Shown here piece by piece: positions 23,334 through 32,191 of a stretch of DNA of 36,978 nt (position 1 is its first letter; every line of letters begins with the position of its first letter). The DNA is from an uncultured Spirochaetia bacterium (GTDB lineage Bacteria > Spirochaetota > Spirochaetia > JABEVK01). Both the position numbers and the translations under genes were made by a program. The stretch spans positions 1-36,978 of the forward strand of contig CALGPJ010000022.1 of assembly GCA_937960645.1 (NCBI GenBank), given 5' to 3'. Under the pieces are notes generated by a model that was not told the DNA's origin, ran no database searches, and saw only the letters and a list, made by a program, of their open reading frames with translations.

Positions 23334-25169
23334 ATGAAAAAGCTTTCCGGTTTCCTGCTGGGGCTCCTTCTCTTGGCCAACTCGTGCGCTACCAAGCCGC
23401 GAGAACCCGAGGTCGTCGATCCCCATGCCCCCTGGAATTCCGCCGAGACAAACGCCTACCCGCCCGCATCCCACAAGTTCCTGATCTACCAGCTTTTTGT
23501 TCGAACATTCGCCAACCCCGGCGGAGACAATGTCCCCAATGGGACCCGTCAGCAAAACGGCGTCGGCACCTTCAACGGCATCACGGCGCAGGCCCTGCAG
23601 CAACTCAAAGACCTGGGCGTCACCCACGTCTGGTACACCGGAGTTATCCGCCACGCCACCATGGACGATTTTACCGCTTTTGGAATCCCCCAGGACGATT
23701 CCGACGTGGTGAAGGGCCGGGCTGGCAGTCCCTACGCCATCACCGACTATTACGATGTCAATCCGGCCCTGGCCGATAACCCCCGCCAGCGAATGGCCGA
23801 GTTCGAAGCCCTGGTTCGACGCACCAAGGAATTGGGACTCAAGGTCATGATCGACTTTGTCCCCAACCACGTGGCCCGCGGATACCGTAGCATCGCCAAA
23901 CCGGCCGGCGTGCGCGACCTCGGTCAGGACGACGACAAAACCGTGGCCTTCGCGCCGAACAACAACTTCTATTATATTCCCGGTTCCAGCTTCGAGGTAC
24001 CCACGCGGTACAATCCTCTGGGGCCCGACATCGTCGCCCCGCTGGAGGACGGCAAGTTCGAGGAAACACCCGCCAAGGTGACGGGTAACGACGTCAACCG
24101 GCCCCGCCCCTCTGTCAACGACTGGTTCGAAACGGTGAAGCTCAACTACGGCGTCGACATGTTCAGCGGCGGAGCGCGCACGACCCACTTCGATCCACCC
24201 CCCTCGACCTGGATCAAGATGCGGGACATTCTCCTGTTTTGGGTGGGAAAGGGGGTGGACGGATTTCGGGTGGACATGGCCGAAATGGTGCCGGCCGAAT
24301 TCTGGTCCTGGGTCGTGCCGCAAATCCGGGCACGCAATCCCTCGGTCCTTTTCCTGGCCGAAATCTACAATCCCTCCGCCTACGAGCGCTATCACCAGGC
24401 GGGCTTCGACCTCCTGTACGATAAGGTCGGTCTTTACGACAAGGTCAAGGCCGTCATTCGCCAGGTGTCTCTACCCTCACGGATCAGCGATTGGTGGCAG
24501 GATTTGCCGGTCAGTCCCCACATCATGCTCAAGTTCCTGGAAAACCACGACGAGGTCCGTTTGGCCTCCCGCTTTTTTGCCGGGACTCCCACCGATGGGC
24601 TTCCCGGAATGGTGGTCACCGCCTTTATCAGCCCGGGCCCGGTGATGCTCTACGCCGGCCAGGAGGTCGGGGAGCCCGGTCTGGGAACCGAAGGGTTTGG
24701 CGGCGATGACGGGCGGACTTCGATTTTCGATTATTGGCACATGCCGGAATTCGTGAAATGGGTTAACCGGGGCCGCTTCGACGGGGCCCTTCTCAGCGAG
24801 GAACAGCGACGTTTGCGGGCAACGTATCAGCGGCTTCTCAAGCTCGCTCAGGAACTGGAGGCCATTCGGGGCGGCGCCTTTTACGACCTGGACTGGTATA
24901 ACAGGCCCCGCAGCACCTACCCGCGCTGGACCTACAGCTTTCTCCGATTTACACCCAAACAGAGGATTTTGGTGGTCACCAACTTCGACAAGGAACCTTC
25001 ACGGGCAACCGTGGCCTTCCCGGAGGGTGCCTGGGTCCGGCTGGGGCTGAATCCCGCTTCCCGATTCAACGCTAAAGATCTTCTCAGCGGTGAATCCTTT
25101 GTCCTGGAGAATGGCCAAATCACCCTCGATTTGGATGCACGGGGTTACCGGATCCTGGAGCTTCCATAG
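23334..25169 (+). CDS. Lipoprotein alpha-amylase family glycosidase (GH13)
   Basis: A 611-residue GH13 enzyme anchored outside the cytoplasm: the signal MKKLSGFLLGLLLLANSC places a lipidated Cys at residue 18. All four GH13 regions are present: DFVPNH (174-179), GFRVDMAE with nucleophile Asp314, LAEIYN with acid/base Glu343, and ENHDE with Asp406. A beta-rich C domain ends at LDARGYRILELP. ATG 23334 is chosen because AGGAGGT (23324-23330) directly precedes it and the signal peptide begins there. It should act on alpha-1,4 glucans or maltodextrins; exact substrate and subfamily cannot be read. It lies 41 bases after alaS, possibly with its own weak -10 (TACAAT, 23310-23315). Confidence 0.93.
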   Translation: MKKLSGFLLGLLLLANSCATKPREPEVVDPHAPWNSAETNAYPPASHKFLIYQLFVRTFANPGGDNVPNGTRQQNGVGTFNGITAQALQQLKDLGVTHVWYTGVIRHATMDDFTAFGIPQDDSDVVKGRAGSPYAITDYYDVNPALADNPRQRMAEFEALVRRTKELGLKVMIDFVPNHVARGYRSIAKPAGVRDLGQDDDKTVAFAPNNNFYYIPGSSFEVPTRYNPLGPDIVAPLEDGKFEETPAKVTGNDVNRPRPSVNDWFETVKLNYGVDMFSGGARTTHFDPPPSTWIKMRDILLFWVGKGVDGFRVDMAEMVPAEFWSWVVPQIRARNPSVLFLAEIYNPSAYERYHQAGFDLLYDKVGLYDKVKAVIRQVSLPSRISDWWQDLPVSPHIMLKFLENHDEVRLASRFFAGTPTDGLPGMVVTAFISPGPVMLYAGQEVGEPGLGTEGFGGDDGRTSIFDYWHMPEFVKWVNRGRFDGALLSEEQRRLRATYQRLLKLAQELEAIRGGAFYDLDWYNRPRSTYPRWTYSFLRFTPKQRILVVTNFDKEPSRATVAFPEGAWVRLGLNPASRFNAKDLLSGESFVLENGQITLDLDARGYRILELP

Positions 25170-25187
25170 GTCCATTTCGTATTCGTC

Positions 25188-25215
25188 AAAAAGCCGGGTT
25201 TCCCCGGCTTTTTTT
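25188..25215. terminator. Bidirectional terminator between two convergent GH13 genes
   Basis: AAAAAGCCGGG (25188-25198) pairs with CCCGGC (25203-25208) followed by a T run to 25215. The A tract on the left and T tract on the right let the same hairpin end transcription in both directions. It lies between the stops of the two amylase-family genes. Confidence 0.9.
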
Positions 25216-26929
25216 ACATTTTGATGATAGCGACCGAACGAGGCGGCAACACCTCGATGGGACGCCAGAAGTCGAACCCGCCGGTTGCATTGATCTGCGG
25301 GGCTTGGACAGTTCCCGGCAACTTGGTACCGAAGACCAGCTGCGGCTGAACGCCAGTTTTGAACGGTCCGCTCCACAAGGTCAAACCATAGAGCCGGGAG
25401 GGAACGGCTCCCAGGTTCAGGACTACCAGGTAGGCACCGGAGGGATCCCAGCGAAGGTAGCTGTACACCATGGGACTGTTCGTATCCACCGGTACGAAGC
25501 GCCCCGTGCGCAGGGCAGACGCCGAGGCTCGCAACCGAATCAGATTGCGATACCAGCTCAACAGGCTTTCCGGGTCGTTGGTCTGGGAGGCCACCGTGTT
25601 TTCGACGCCGGGCTGATTGAAGCCCCTACCCCAGGGACGCCCGGTGGTAAAGCCCAGACCCGGAGCGGGACCATCGCCCCACTGCATCGGTCGTCTCCAG
25701 TTCTCATCGGTCGCGGCCTTGACTCCCTGCTGGCCGATCTCCTCCCCATAGTAAATGTACGGCGTTCCCGGCATGGTTAGCAGCAAGGCGGCGGCCTGTT
25801 TCGCCTTTTGGAAGTCGGCACCAACCTGACTCATGATTCGGTCCATATCGTGATTGGACAAGAAAAAGGCCGCCGTCCCGAGGGGCAGGTATTGCATCAC
25901 GTTGTAAAGCGCGAATTCCAGCTCTTCCTTGTTTTCCATCTTCAGGGAGCCGACGATGGCGGACTGAGTGTCGAAGCTGAATACCTGGTCCACCGAATTG
26001 GGCACGTAAGCCGAGGTGATCTCGGTGCCGCTCCAAACCTCGCCCACCATATAGGCTTCCCGATTGAGTCCTTTCAAGAAGGTTTGAAAAGTTTTTAGGT
26101 AATCCACATTTGCCGTACTGTCGGCCAATCGGTTGCCATCCTCGATCAGGTAGCGAACGGCGTCCAGGCGGAAGCCTGCCACACCCACATCGCGGATCCA
26201 GAACCGCATGATGTCCTGAAACATTTTGGTGACGTTGGGATTTCGGTGATTCCAGTCCGGCATCAGGAAATTGAAGACCCCGTAATAAAAATTGTTGTTG
26301 GCCTCGCCGAGGGGGTGCCATACCCGGGACTGACCCCAGGGGCCCCGAGTGTGCAGGATGCGATCCGACCAGATGAACCAATCCCGTTTGGGGCTTGTCG
26401 GTCCCGAAGACGACTCCAGAAAATACGGATGGCGATTGGACGCGTGGTTAATGACCAGGTCCAGGATGATCCGGATGCCACGCTTCTTGCCCTCCGCGAT
26501 CAGAGTCTTGAGATCATCCAGGGTACCGTATTCCGGGTTTACCCCGAAATAATCCAGGACATCGTAGCCATGATTGTTGGGGCTGGGGTGGATGGGCATG
26601 AGCCAGAGCGCGTTCACACCGAGGTCGGTGGTGGTGGCCGGGTTTCCATCATTCAGATAATCCAGCCGGTTGATCAGCCCTTTGAGATCGCCCTTGCCGT
26701 CTCCATCCGAGTCCTGGAAAGAGCGAACGAAGATCAGATAGAAAACCGAATCGTTGTACCAGTTTCCCGGAGCACGGTGGTTCATGTCGAAGGCCGGAAC
26801 GTTCTCGGGGCGGTCGAGCGGTTCTTCGATGACCTCCTCGGGTTCCTGGGACACAGGGCCGGGTGAAGACGTTCCGGCACAGCCAAAGAACAAAAGAAGG
26901 ACGCTGGTAAACAGAAATATCGATTTCAT
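25214..26929 (-). CDS. Lipoprotein alpha-amylase/alpha-glucosidase family enzyme (GH13_36-like)
   Basis: A 571-residue GH13 enzyme with lipoprotein signal MKSIFLFTSVLLLFFGC, lipidated Cys at 17, then a Pro/Glu-rich linker. A calcium-type loop DSDGDGKGDLKGL (about 74-86) and LNDGNPATTTDLGVNALWL precede the catalytic regions: DLVINH (157-162), GFRLDAVR with nucleophile Asp256, VGEVW with acid/base Glu297, and SNHDMD with Asp361. The early loop and LNDGNP segment recall GH13_36 or SusG-like amylases. ATG 26929 has AAGGAG five bases upstream and is preferred to GTG 26935. It faces the other lipoprotein amylase across a shared terminator and probably shares its substrate. Exact specificity (amylase, neopullulanase, glucosidase) is open. 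Confidence 0.93.
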   Translation of the reverse strand: MKSIFLFTSVLLLFFGCAGTSSPGPVSQEPEEVIEEPLDRPENVPAFDMNHRAPGNWYNDSVFYLIFVRSFQDSDGDGKGDLKGLINRLDYLNDGNPATTTDLGVNALWLMPIHPSPNNHGYDVLDYFGVNPEYGTLDDLKTLIAEGKKRGIRIILDLVINHASNRHPYFLESSSGPTSPKRDWFIWSDRILHTRGPWGQSRVWHPLGEANNNFYYGVFNFLMPDWNHRNPNVTKMFQDIMRFWIRDVGVAGFRLDAVRYLIEDGNRLADSTANVDYLKTFQTFLKGLNREAYMVGEVWSGTEITSAYVPNSVDQVFSFDTQSAIVGSLKMENKEELEFALYNVMQYLPLGTAAFFLSNHDMDRIMSQVGADFQKAKQAAALLLTMPGTPYIYYGEEIGQQGVKAATDENWRRPMQWGDGPAPGLGFTTGRPWGRGFNQPGVENTVASQTNDPESLLSWYRNLIRLRASASALRTGRFVPVDTNSPMVYSYLRWDPSGAYLVVLNLGAVPSRLYGLTLWSGPFKTGVQPQLVFGTKLPGTVQAPQINATGGFDFWRPIEVLPPRSVAIIKM

Positions 26930-26981
26930 AAGCACTCCTTGGGGATATTATGACACAAATATTCCCAGGAGAGTAGGTCCC

Positions 26982-27284
26982 CTAGCTGAAAGTTTCTTCG
27001 ACCAGGGCCTTTCCCGCTTCCAGAGTTTTGTCGTCGGGACATCCAAAGATGACGGTCTTGGGCACCTCGCTGCCAAATAGAAAATCGGCGACGACGGAAA
27101 ATGCCGTGCGTAACACCTCAGGGTCGGTAGGGGCATCCAGTGCAGCAGTCTGCCAACCAGCGCTCTTGGCCTGATTGAGGCCGGCCTTCAGGGAGTCCTC
27201 GAGAGAGCCAACGTTGAAAGAGATGACACCGTTTGCGCCAAGACTGGAAGCGGTTCCCTTGCTGACGTCGATGCGATTTGCCAT
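26982..27284 (-). CDS. Small conserved-looking protein, macro-domain-like C-terminal half (weak)
   Basis: A 100-residue soluble protein with a strong AGGAGGT site before ATG 27284, so it is very probably translated. I do not recognise it with confidence. The pattern of a helix (LEDSLKAGLNQAKSAGW), a strand (TAALDAP), a helix (LRTAFSVVADFLFG), a strand (KTVIFGCP) and a final helix (TLEAGKALVEETF) resembles the C-terminal half of macro domains, which bind ADP-ribose, but the glycine-rich binding loop is absent. It lies 56 bases downstream of the thioredoxin gene on the same strand and may share its transcript. No signal peptide or membrane segment. Confidence 0.7.
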   Translation of the reverse strand: MANRIDVSKGTASSLGANGVISFNVGSLEDSLKAGLNQAKSAGWQTAALDAPTDPEVLRTAFSVVADFLFGSEVPKTVIFGCPDDKTLEAGKALVEETFS

Positions 27285-27340
27285 GATCGGACCTCCTAGG
27301 CTATTGTATTCAAAAAACGAGTGTATTGCAATTTATGGAA

Positions 27341-27670
27341 TCAAACGGAAGATAATTTTTTGATTTCACTGCGGATGATGTCCGCCAGCTGTTTTGCGGG
27401 AAGAACTCCGGAATGCCGCCAGAGCGCCTCTCCTTTATAAAGGAGTAAAAGCGTGGGCACCGCCTGGACGTTGAAATAAGCGGCCAGTCGACTTTTTTGA
27501 TCGACGTCCACCTTGACCACCATGATTTGCCCCTTCAACATTTTTGCGATTTCGTTGAGGGCAGGCGCCAGGACCTTGCACGGACCACACCAATGCGCGT
27601 AAAAATCTACCAAAACGGGAACGGAAGAGCGCTCGACCAATTCCAACAGGGATGACGGCAATTCGCTCAT
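27341..27670 (-). CDS. trxA: Thioredoxin
   Basis: Small cytoplasmic dithiol-disulfide oxidoreductase of 109 residues, normal length for the family. The active site is WCGPC in VLVDFYAHWCGPCKVLAP (about residues 19-36), followed by KVDVDQ and the cis-proline segment VPTLLLLYKG. The ATG at 27670 has no visible ribosome binding site; the response regulator gene ends 48 bases upstream on the same strand. It could reduce general targets or serve the neighbouring genes. Thioredoxin itself is certain; which paralogue it is cannot be told here. Confidence 0.94.
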   Translation of the reverse strand: MSELPSSLLELVERSSVPVLVDFYAHWCGPCKVLAPALNEIAKMLKGQIMVVKVDVDQKSRLAAYFNVQAVPTLLLLYKGEALWRHSGVLPAKQLADIIRSEIKKLSSV

Positions 27671-27718
27671 GATGAAATTTACAAAAAAATCAACCGATCG
27701 AAAAGTCCGGTCTCGGTG

Positions 27719-28105
27719 TCAACTGGGATGCGATTCTTTATATTTCGCCATCAGGTCTTCGGCAAGCTCCCGAACGCTGGGTAGGGGTTTGAGCAGGACA
27801 TCGTTCGGGGTTAAGCCGCATTCCCGCAATTCAGGGGTCAGCTCGAAATGGTTCGCCCCCGTATGCAGCAGGATTCTCGCGTCGGGCCGCAGCGCATGGG
27901 CCCGAACAATCAATTCTGCCCCGTTCATGTCGGGCAGGCGAATATCAGTAATGATAAAGTCGAAGCGTTCCTTTTCCAGATACTGCAGAGCTCGGGCCGC
28001 ATTGCTGGCTCCGACCGACTCAAAACCACAATCGTCGAAAATATAGACCATGTTCTGCACGATGATGGGTTCATCGTCCACAATCAGAACGGTGGGGCCA
28101 CTCAT
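27719..28105 (-). CDS. Single-domain (CheY-like) response regulator
   Basis: A 128-residue receiver domain with no output domain. It shows the acidic pair in VLIVDDEP, the phosphoacceptor Asp in FIITDIRLPDMNG, the switch Thr in LLHTG and the conserved Lys in LLKPLP. ATG 28105 overlaps the stop of the carbonic-anhydrase-like gene as ATGA, with GGGAG just upstream, so the two are translationally coupled. Without a DNA-binding or enzyme domain it must act by binding a partner, as CheY does on FliM, or as a phosphorelay intermediate. The kinase pair at 16308-18436 has no adjacent receiver and could be a donor, but that is a guess. Confidence 0.92.
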   Translation of the reverse strand: MSGPTVLIVDDEPIIVQNMVYIFDDCGFESVGASNAARALQYLEKERFDFIITDIRLPDMNGAELIVRAHALRPDARILLHTGANHFELTPELRECGLTPNDVLLKPLPSVRELAEDLMAKYKESHPS

Positions 28106-28620
28106 GGAATCTCCCTGGCTGTCCGTGCCAACGCGGCAAGTTGCAAATAATCCCGAGCGTTTTGGCGAATTTTCTCGATCTCCTCCGCACTTAGGGTTCG
28201 AACCACCTTGGCGGGTGCCCCCATGATCAGCGATCTGGCGGGAAACCTTTTTCCCTGGGGGATCAGGCTGCCGGCTGCAACCAGGCACTCGTCCTCGATC
28301 ACGCACCCCCCTAGAAGGATGGCTCCCATCCCGATAAGACTCCCATCCCCCACCGTGGCGCTGTGCAAAATCGCCCGATGCCCTATCGTCACCTGATTTC
28401 CAATCTGGCAGGGCTGGCCATGATCCGTGTGGCACACACTCAAATCCTGAATGTTCGAATTCTCACCCACCACGATCATCTCCAGATCCCCTCGAAGAAC
28501 TGCCCCGTACCAGACACTTACCCCGACCCCCAGCACGACCTTGCCACTGACCACCGCACTGGGAGCCACCCAGGCACTCGGGTGGATTTCGGGTTTGTGG
28601 TCGGCCAGCGAATAGATCAT
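28102..28620 (-). CDS. Gamma-carbonic-anhydrase-like hexapeptide-repeat protein (YrdA family)
   Basis: A 172-residue left-handed beta-helix protein, expected to be trimeric. Family marks are VWYGAVLRGD (about residues 36-45), NIQDLSVCHTDHG with metal-ligand His, IGHRAILHSATVGDGSLIGM with further His residues, and the closing VAAGSLIPQGKRFPARSLIMGAPAKV segment (about 115-140). Members bind zinc or iron; some hydrate CO2, many have no proven activity. ATG 28620 has GGAG six bases upstream. It is the first gene of a minus-strand run with the response regulator and thioredoxin, and is divergent from prfC. Confidence 0.9.
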   Translation of the reverse strand: MIYSLADHKPEIHPSAWVAPSAVVSGKVVLGVGVSVWYGAVLRGDLEMIVVGENSNIQDLSVCHTDHGQPCQIGNQVTIGHRAILHSATVGDGSLIGMGAILLGGCVIEDECLVAAGSLIPQGKRFPARSLIMGAPAKVVRTLSAEEIEKIRQNARDYLQLAALARTAREIP

Positions 28621-28661
28621 TTATGCTCCATAAAAAGGTCCAATAACCTAAATTAGTTTAG

Positions 28662-28685
28662 TCTGGACAGAGCCATTTGTCCAGA
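28662..28685. repeat. Perfect 8-bp inverted repeat between the divergent prfC and hexapeptide-protein genes
   Basis: TCTGGACA (28662-28669) and TGTCCAGA (28678-28685) flank an eight-base spacer in the 78-base divergent region, 13 bases before the prfC ATG. There is no T run, so it is not a terminator. It could be an operator or a hairpin in the prfC leader, where no ribosome binding site is visible. Confidence 0.6.
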
Positions 28686-28698
28686 GTATTCTGACCTC

Positions 28699-30300
28699 AT
28701 GCCCGAGACGACCGAACCAACTCGCCTGACCTTCGCCATCATCAGTCACCCCGACGCTGGCAAAACCACGATCACCGAAAAGATCCTGCTTTTTGGCGGT
28801 GCCATCCACACCGCCGGCGCGGTAAAAAGCGGCAAGAACCTGCGCTCGACGGTCAGCGACTTCATGGCCATGGAAAAGGAACGCGGCATCAGTATTTCGA
28901 CCTCGGTGATGGGCTTTAATTACCGCGGAAGGCGTTTCAACCTCCTCGACACCCCGGGCCACGCCGACTTCTCGGAGGACACCTACCGGACACTGACGGC
29001 GGTGGACAGCGCCCTCATGGTGATCGATTCGGTCAAAGGTGTCGAGGAGCGCACGCGACAGCTGTGCGAAATCGCCCGTATGCGCGCTACCCCCATCATG
29101 ACCTTCATGAACAAGCTGGACCGCGAGGGCAAGGATCCGGTGGAGCTCCTGGACGAAACCGAGCGCGAATTGGACCTCAAGGTCAGCCCCCTCAGCTGGC
29201 CCATCGGCCAGGGCAGCGAGTTCAAGGGAGTGTACAGCCTCCGCACGGGACGCATCGTGCTGTTCAAACCCCATCAGACTCAGGACTTTCCCGAACTGGT
29301 CATCGAGGACATCGGCGACCCCAAACTCGACCAGGCCGTCGGGGAGCACCTGGCCCGAAAGCTGCGGGAGGAGATGGAACTCGTTCGCGGGGTCCATCCC
29401 GAGTTTCGCGTGGAGGACTATCTGAGCGGCCGCGTCACCCCCGTGTTTTTCGGGTCGGCCCTAAACAATTTCGGGGTGCAGGAGCTTATCGACGCCCTCG
29501 CCGAAATGGCCCCCGCCCCCCTGCCCAAGCCCACGGTCGAAGGCGGCCTCATCGATCCGGACTTCAAGGAAATGAGTGGTTTCGTGTTCAAGATCCACGC
29601 CAACCTGGATCCGCGGCATCGGGACCGAGTCGCCTATTTCCGAATCTGTTCCGGTAAATTCGAGCGCAACGAAATGTACTATCACACGGGCACGGGCAAG
29701 AGCTTTCGGAGTTCCAACCCCACCGCCTTTATGGCCCAGAACCGCGACATCATCGACGTCGCCTACCCCGGGGACATCATCGGATTCCACGACACGGGCA
29801 CGCTGAAGATCGGCGACACCCTGACCCAGGGTGCAAAGTTCCGCTTCAAGGGAATCCCTCGATTCGCGCCGCAGATTTTCCGGATCATCCTCAACACCGA
29901 CCCGCTCAAAAGCAAGCAGTTTCAGAAAGGTCTGGAACAGCTGGCCGAAGAAGGGGTGGTGCAGCTCTTTATCCGGCCACAGACCAACCAGCGCATCCTC
30001 GGGGTGGTGGGGCAACTTCAACTCGAGGTGGTTCAGTACCGTCTGGAGCACGAATATGGCGCCAGCTGCAAGTACGAACCCGTGGACTTCACGACGGCAT
30101 GCTGGATTACCTGCCCCGATGCCAAAAAACTGGACACCTTCCTGCAGCGGTTTTCCTCGCGCATCGTCTTCGACAAGGACGAGCGTCCGGTCTTCCTGGC
30201 CGAAAACCGTTGGGTCCTGGACCGCACCCTCAAGGACTTTCCCGAGATCAAGGGCTACGCGACCAGCGATTTGGAAGACCCGCGAAACTCATTAAGATAA
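28699..30300 (+). CDS. prfC: Peptide chain release factor 3
   Basis: Translational GTPase that removes RF1/RF2 from the ribosome after termination. At 533 residues it matches E. coli RF3 (529). G1 is SHPDAGKTT (about 16-24), the switch region has MEKERGISI, G3 is DTPGH, and G4 is NKLD. RF3-specific features include TFMNKLDREGKDPVELLDE, PIGQGSEFKGVY and the C-terminal QLQLEVVQYRLEHEY. The ATG at 28699 has no visible ribosome binding site and lies 13 bases after an inverted repeat. The gene is intact and stands alone between divergent and convergent neighbours. Confidence 0.97.
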   Translation: MPETTEPTRLTFAIISHPDAGKTTITEKILLFGGAIHTAGAVKSGKNLRSTVSDFMAMEKERGISISTSVMGFNYRGRRFNLLDTPGHADFSEDTYRTLTAVDSALMVIDSVKGVEERTRQLCEIARMRATPIMTFMNKLDREGKDPVELLDETERELDLKVSPLSWPIGQGSEFKGVYSLRTGRIVLFKPHQTQDFPELVIEDIGDPKLDQAVGEHLARKLREEMELVRGVHPEFRVEDYLSGRVTPVFFGSALNNFGVQELIDALAEMAPAPLPKPTVEGGLIDPDFKEMSGFVFKIHANLDPRHRDRVAYFRICSGKFERNEMYYHTGTGKSFRSSNPTAFMAQNRDIIDVAYPGDIIGFHDTGTLKIGDTLTQGAKFRFKGIPRFAPQIFRIILNTDPLKSKQFQKGLEQLAEEGVVQLFIRPQTNQRILGVVGQLQLEVVQYRLEHEYGASCKYEPVDFTTACWITCPDAKKLDTFLQRFSSRIVFDKDERPVFLAENRWVLDRTLKDFPEIKGYATSDLEDPRNSLR

Positions 30301-30314
30301 ATCATTAAGATAAA
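30289..30314. repeat. 13-bp tandem duplication spanning the prfC stop codon
   Basis: TCATTAAGATAAA occurs at 30289-30301 and again directly after at 30302-30314. The prfC stop TAA (30298-30300) lies in the first copy. The rest of the 91-base gap to the convergent transporter gene shows no terminator with a T run. Confidence 0.8.
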
Positions 30315-30391
30315 ATCGTCATGGATCCCGCCTTCCACGACCCCGTGGCTTGCACATCGGAACCGGGAAAAAACTTCGTCGCATCAGGTTT

Positions 30392-31204
30392 CTAGCCGAG
30401 GGCGACGTCCAAAATGATCATCACCGTAAAACCCGCGAGCGTCCCCAGGGTCGCGATATCCGAAAAGCCCCCGGTTTGGCTTTCCGGAATGAGCTCCTCG
30501 ATCACCACGAAAATCATGGCCCCGGCGGCAAAGGCAAGTGCGTACGGCAGCAAGACAGCCACACTTACCACTGCCCAGGCCCCCAGGACCGCGGCCACGG
30601 GTTCGACCAAAGCGGAAGCCTGACCAAAAGCGAACGCCTTCCATTTCGATATTCCCTCCCGCCGCAGCGGCAACGACACGGCTGCCCCCTCGGGGAAGTT
30701 CTGCAAACCGATACCGATGGCCAGGGCCAGGGCCCCGGCATAGGACGCCCCTGGAAAACCGGCAGCCAGGGCGCCGAAGGCCACCCCCACCGCCAGTCCT
30801 TCCGGAATGTTGTGGAGGGTGATGGCCAGCACCAGGAGTACCGAGCGCTTCCAGGATGTTTGAAGTCCCTCGGTTTGGCTCAGGGGGAGGTCCGGATGCA
30901 GGTGGGGCAAGATCCGATCCAGGACAAACAAAAACAGACCACCGGCCAAAAAACCGATGGCAACCACCAACCACGCAGGCAAGCCCTCCGTAGCCTCGGC
31001 CATGTCGATGGCTGGTGCTAAAAGACTCCAAAAACTTGCGGCTATCATTACCCCGGCCGCAAACCCCAGCATGGCATCGAGCAGCTTTCGATTTAACTCT
31101 TTGACAAAAAACACCAGGGCGGCACCCAGGGCAGTCACCCCCCAGGTGAACAATCCGGCAAGCAAGGCTTGTACGACAGGATGCTGTATTTGGAACCATT
31201 CCAT
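30392..31204 (-). CDS. ZIP-family metal transporter (ZupT/GufA-like)
   Basis: A 270-residue inner-membrane carrier with about eight helices, expected to import divalent metals such as zinc or iron. The metal-site helices are intact: [19 protein letters not shown] (fourth) and [17 protein letters not shown] (fifth). A His-containing loop LPHLHPD precedes them. AGGAC lies about seven bases before ATG 31204. The potassium channel gene ends 72 bases upstream on the same strand, so co-transcription is possible. Direction of transport and metal preference cannot be told from sequence. Confidence 0.93.
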   Translation of the reverse strand: MEWFQIQHPVVQALLAGLFTWGVTALGAALVFFVKELNRKLLDAMLGFAAGVMIAASFWSLLAPAIDMAEATEGLPAWLVVAIGFLAGGLFLFVLDRILPHLHPDLPLSQTEGLQTSWKRSVLLVLAITLHNIPEGLAVGVAFGALAAGFPGASYAGALALAIGIGLQNFPEGAAVSLPLRREGISKWKAFAFGQASALVEPVAAVLGAWAVVSVAVLLPYALAFAAGAMIFVVIEELIPESQTGGFSDIATLGTLAGFTVMIILDVALG

Positions 31205-31276
31205 AATTTAGTCCTATCTAATTTATTCCTCGAAGTCAAGTCGGTCCTTCTGTATGGCCGCTTCATCCGGGGATCG

Positions 31277-32080
31277 TTAATCCTGTTCGGGCGACTTTTC
31301 GATTTCAGCCCCGCAATGTGGGCACCGATTTTTTGATTTAGACCGAGCAGCTTCCTGGATGAGGCCGGAGCTGACAATGGCCGTGGGCAGCGCGAAGATC
31401 ATCACACCCAAAAGGATGATCAGGCCACCCAGCACCTTTCCCAAAGGGGTCACCGGAAAAATATCGCCATAGCCGACGGTGGTGATAGAGACCAGGGCCC
31501 ACCAAAAAGAGCTCAACATATTGCTGAACACCTCGGGCTGTGTTTCGTGCTCGACGAAATACATCAAGGCGCCTGAGCAAAACAAGGTGATGAGCACCAG
31601 AACCAGGACAGAAACCAGCAGCTCCTTCTCCCGGGACACCACCTTACCGATGATGCTCAAGGCGCGGGTGTACCTGTTCAGCTGAATGATCTTGAAAAGC
31701 CGAAGGATACGGACAATCCTGAGGAACCGGAGATCGATTGCCCAAAAGGGCAGATAAGCTGGCAGAATGGCCATAAGATCCAGGAGGGCGATAGGAGAAA
31801 ACACATAACGCAGCAGTGGGTTCTTTGGATACCGCAGGGGGCTGACCCAAAAACGAAGCAGATATTCCACGGTAAATACCGCCAAAGCGAAAGGATCGAA
31901 CCAAAAAAACCAGGTTCGCCACAAAGGGTAAAAGTCTTTGAAACTAGCGATGACGGTCTCCACCACACTGAGGAGAATGATCGAGATCAACAACAGGTCC
32001 ACGATGCGAGAGGCCAGGCTTTTCCGAGTCGGGTTTTCCAGGAGATTGTAGATTCGATGCCTCAGGTCTAAGGTTTTCAC
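31277..32080 (-). CDS. Voltage-gated-type potassium channel with C-terminal zinc-ribbon motif
   Basis: A 267-residue membrane protein with six helices. The voltage-sensor helix S4 has regularly spaced arginines, RFLRIVRILRLFK (about residues 118-130). The pore holds the potassium selectivity filter TTVGYGD, followed by a last helix LGGLIILLGVMIFALPTAIV. The short cytoplasmic tail carries CPHCGAEIE, half of a zinc ribbon, which could bind metal between subunits of a tetramer. The frame opens at GTG 32080 with only a poor ribosome binding site directly adjacent, so the start is uncertain. It is divergent from the pullulanase gene. Confidence 0.92.
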   Translation of the reverse strand: MKTLDLRHRIYNLLENPTRKSLASRIVDLLLISIILLSVVETVIASFKDFYPLWRTWFFWFDPFALAVFTVEYLLRFWVSPLRYPKNPLLRYVFSPIALLDLMAILPAYLPFWAIDLRFLRIVRILRLFKIIQLNRYTRALSIIGKVVSREKELLVSVLVLVLITLFCSGALMYFVEHETQPEVFSNMLSSFWWALVSITTVGYGDIFPVTPLGKVLGGLIILLGVMIFALPTAIVSSGLIQEAARSKSKNRCPHCGAEIEKSPEQD

Positions 32081-32191
32081 CTTTTTATTTACGGAAAAAT
32101 TGCCACTGGATTGAAATTTCCCCCTTTACAAACCGAAGAGAATGTGGCAGGATGGATATGTGGAAACGTTTCTATGGAGGAGTGACAAGTT

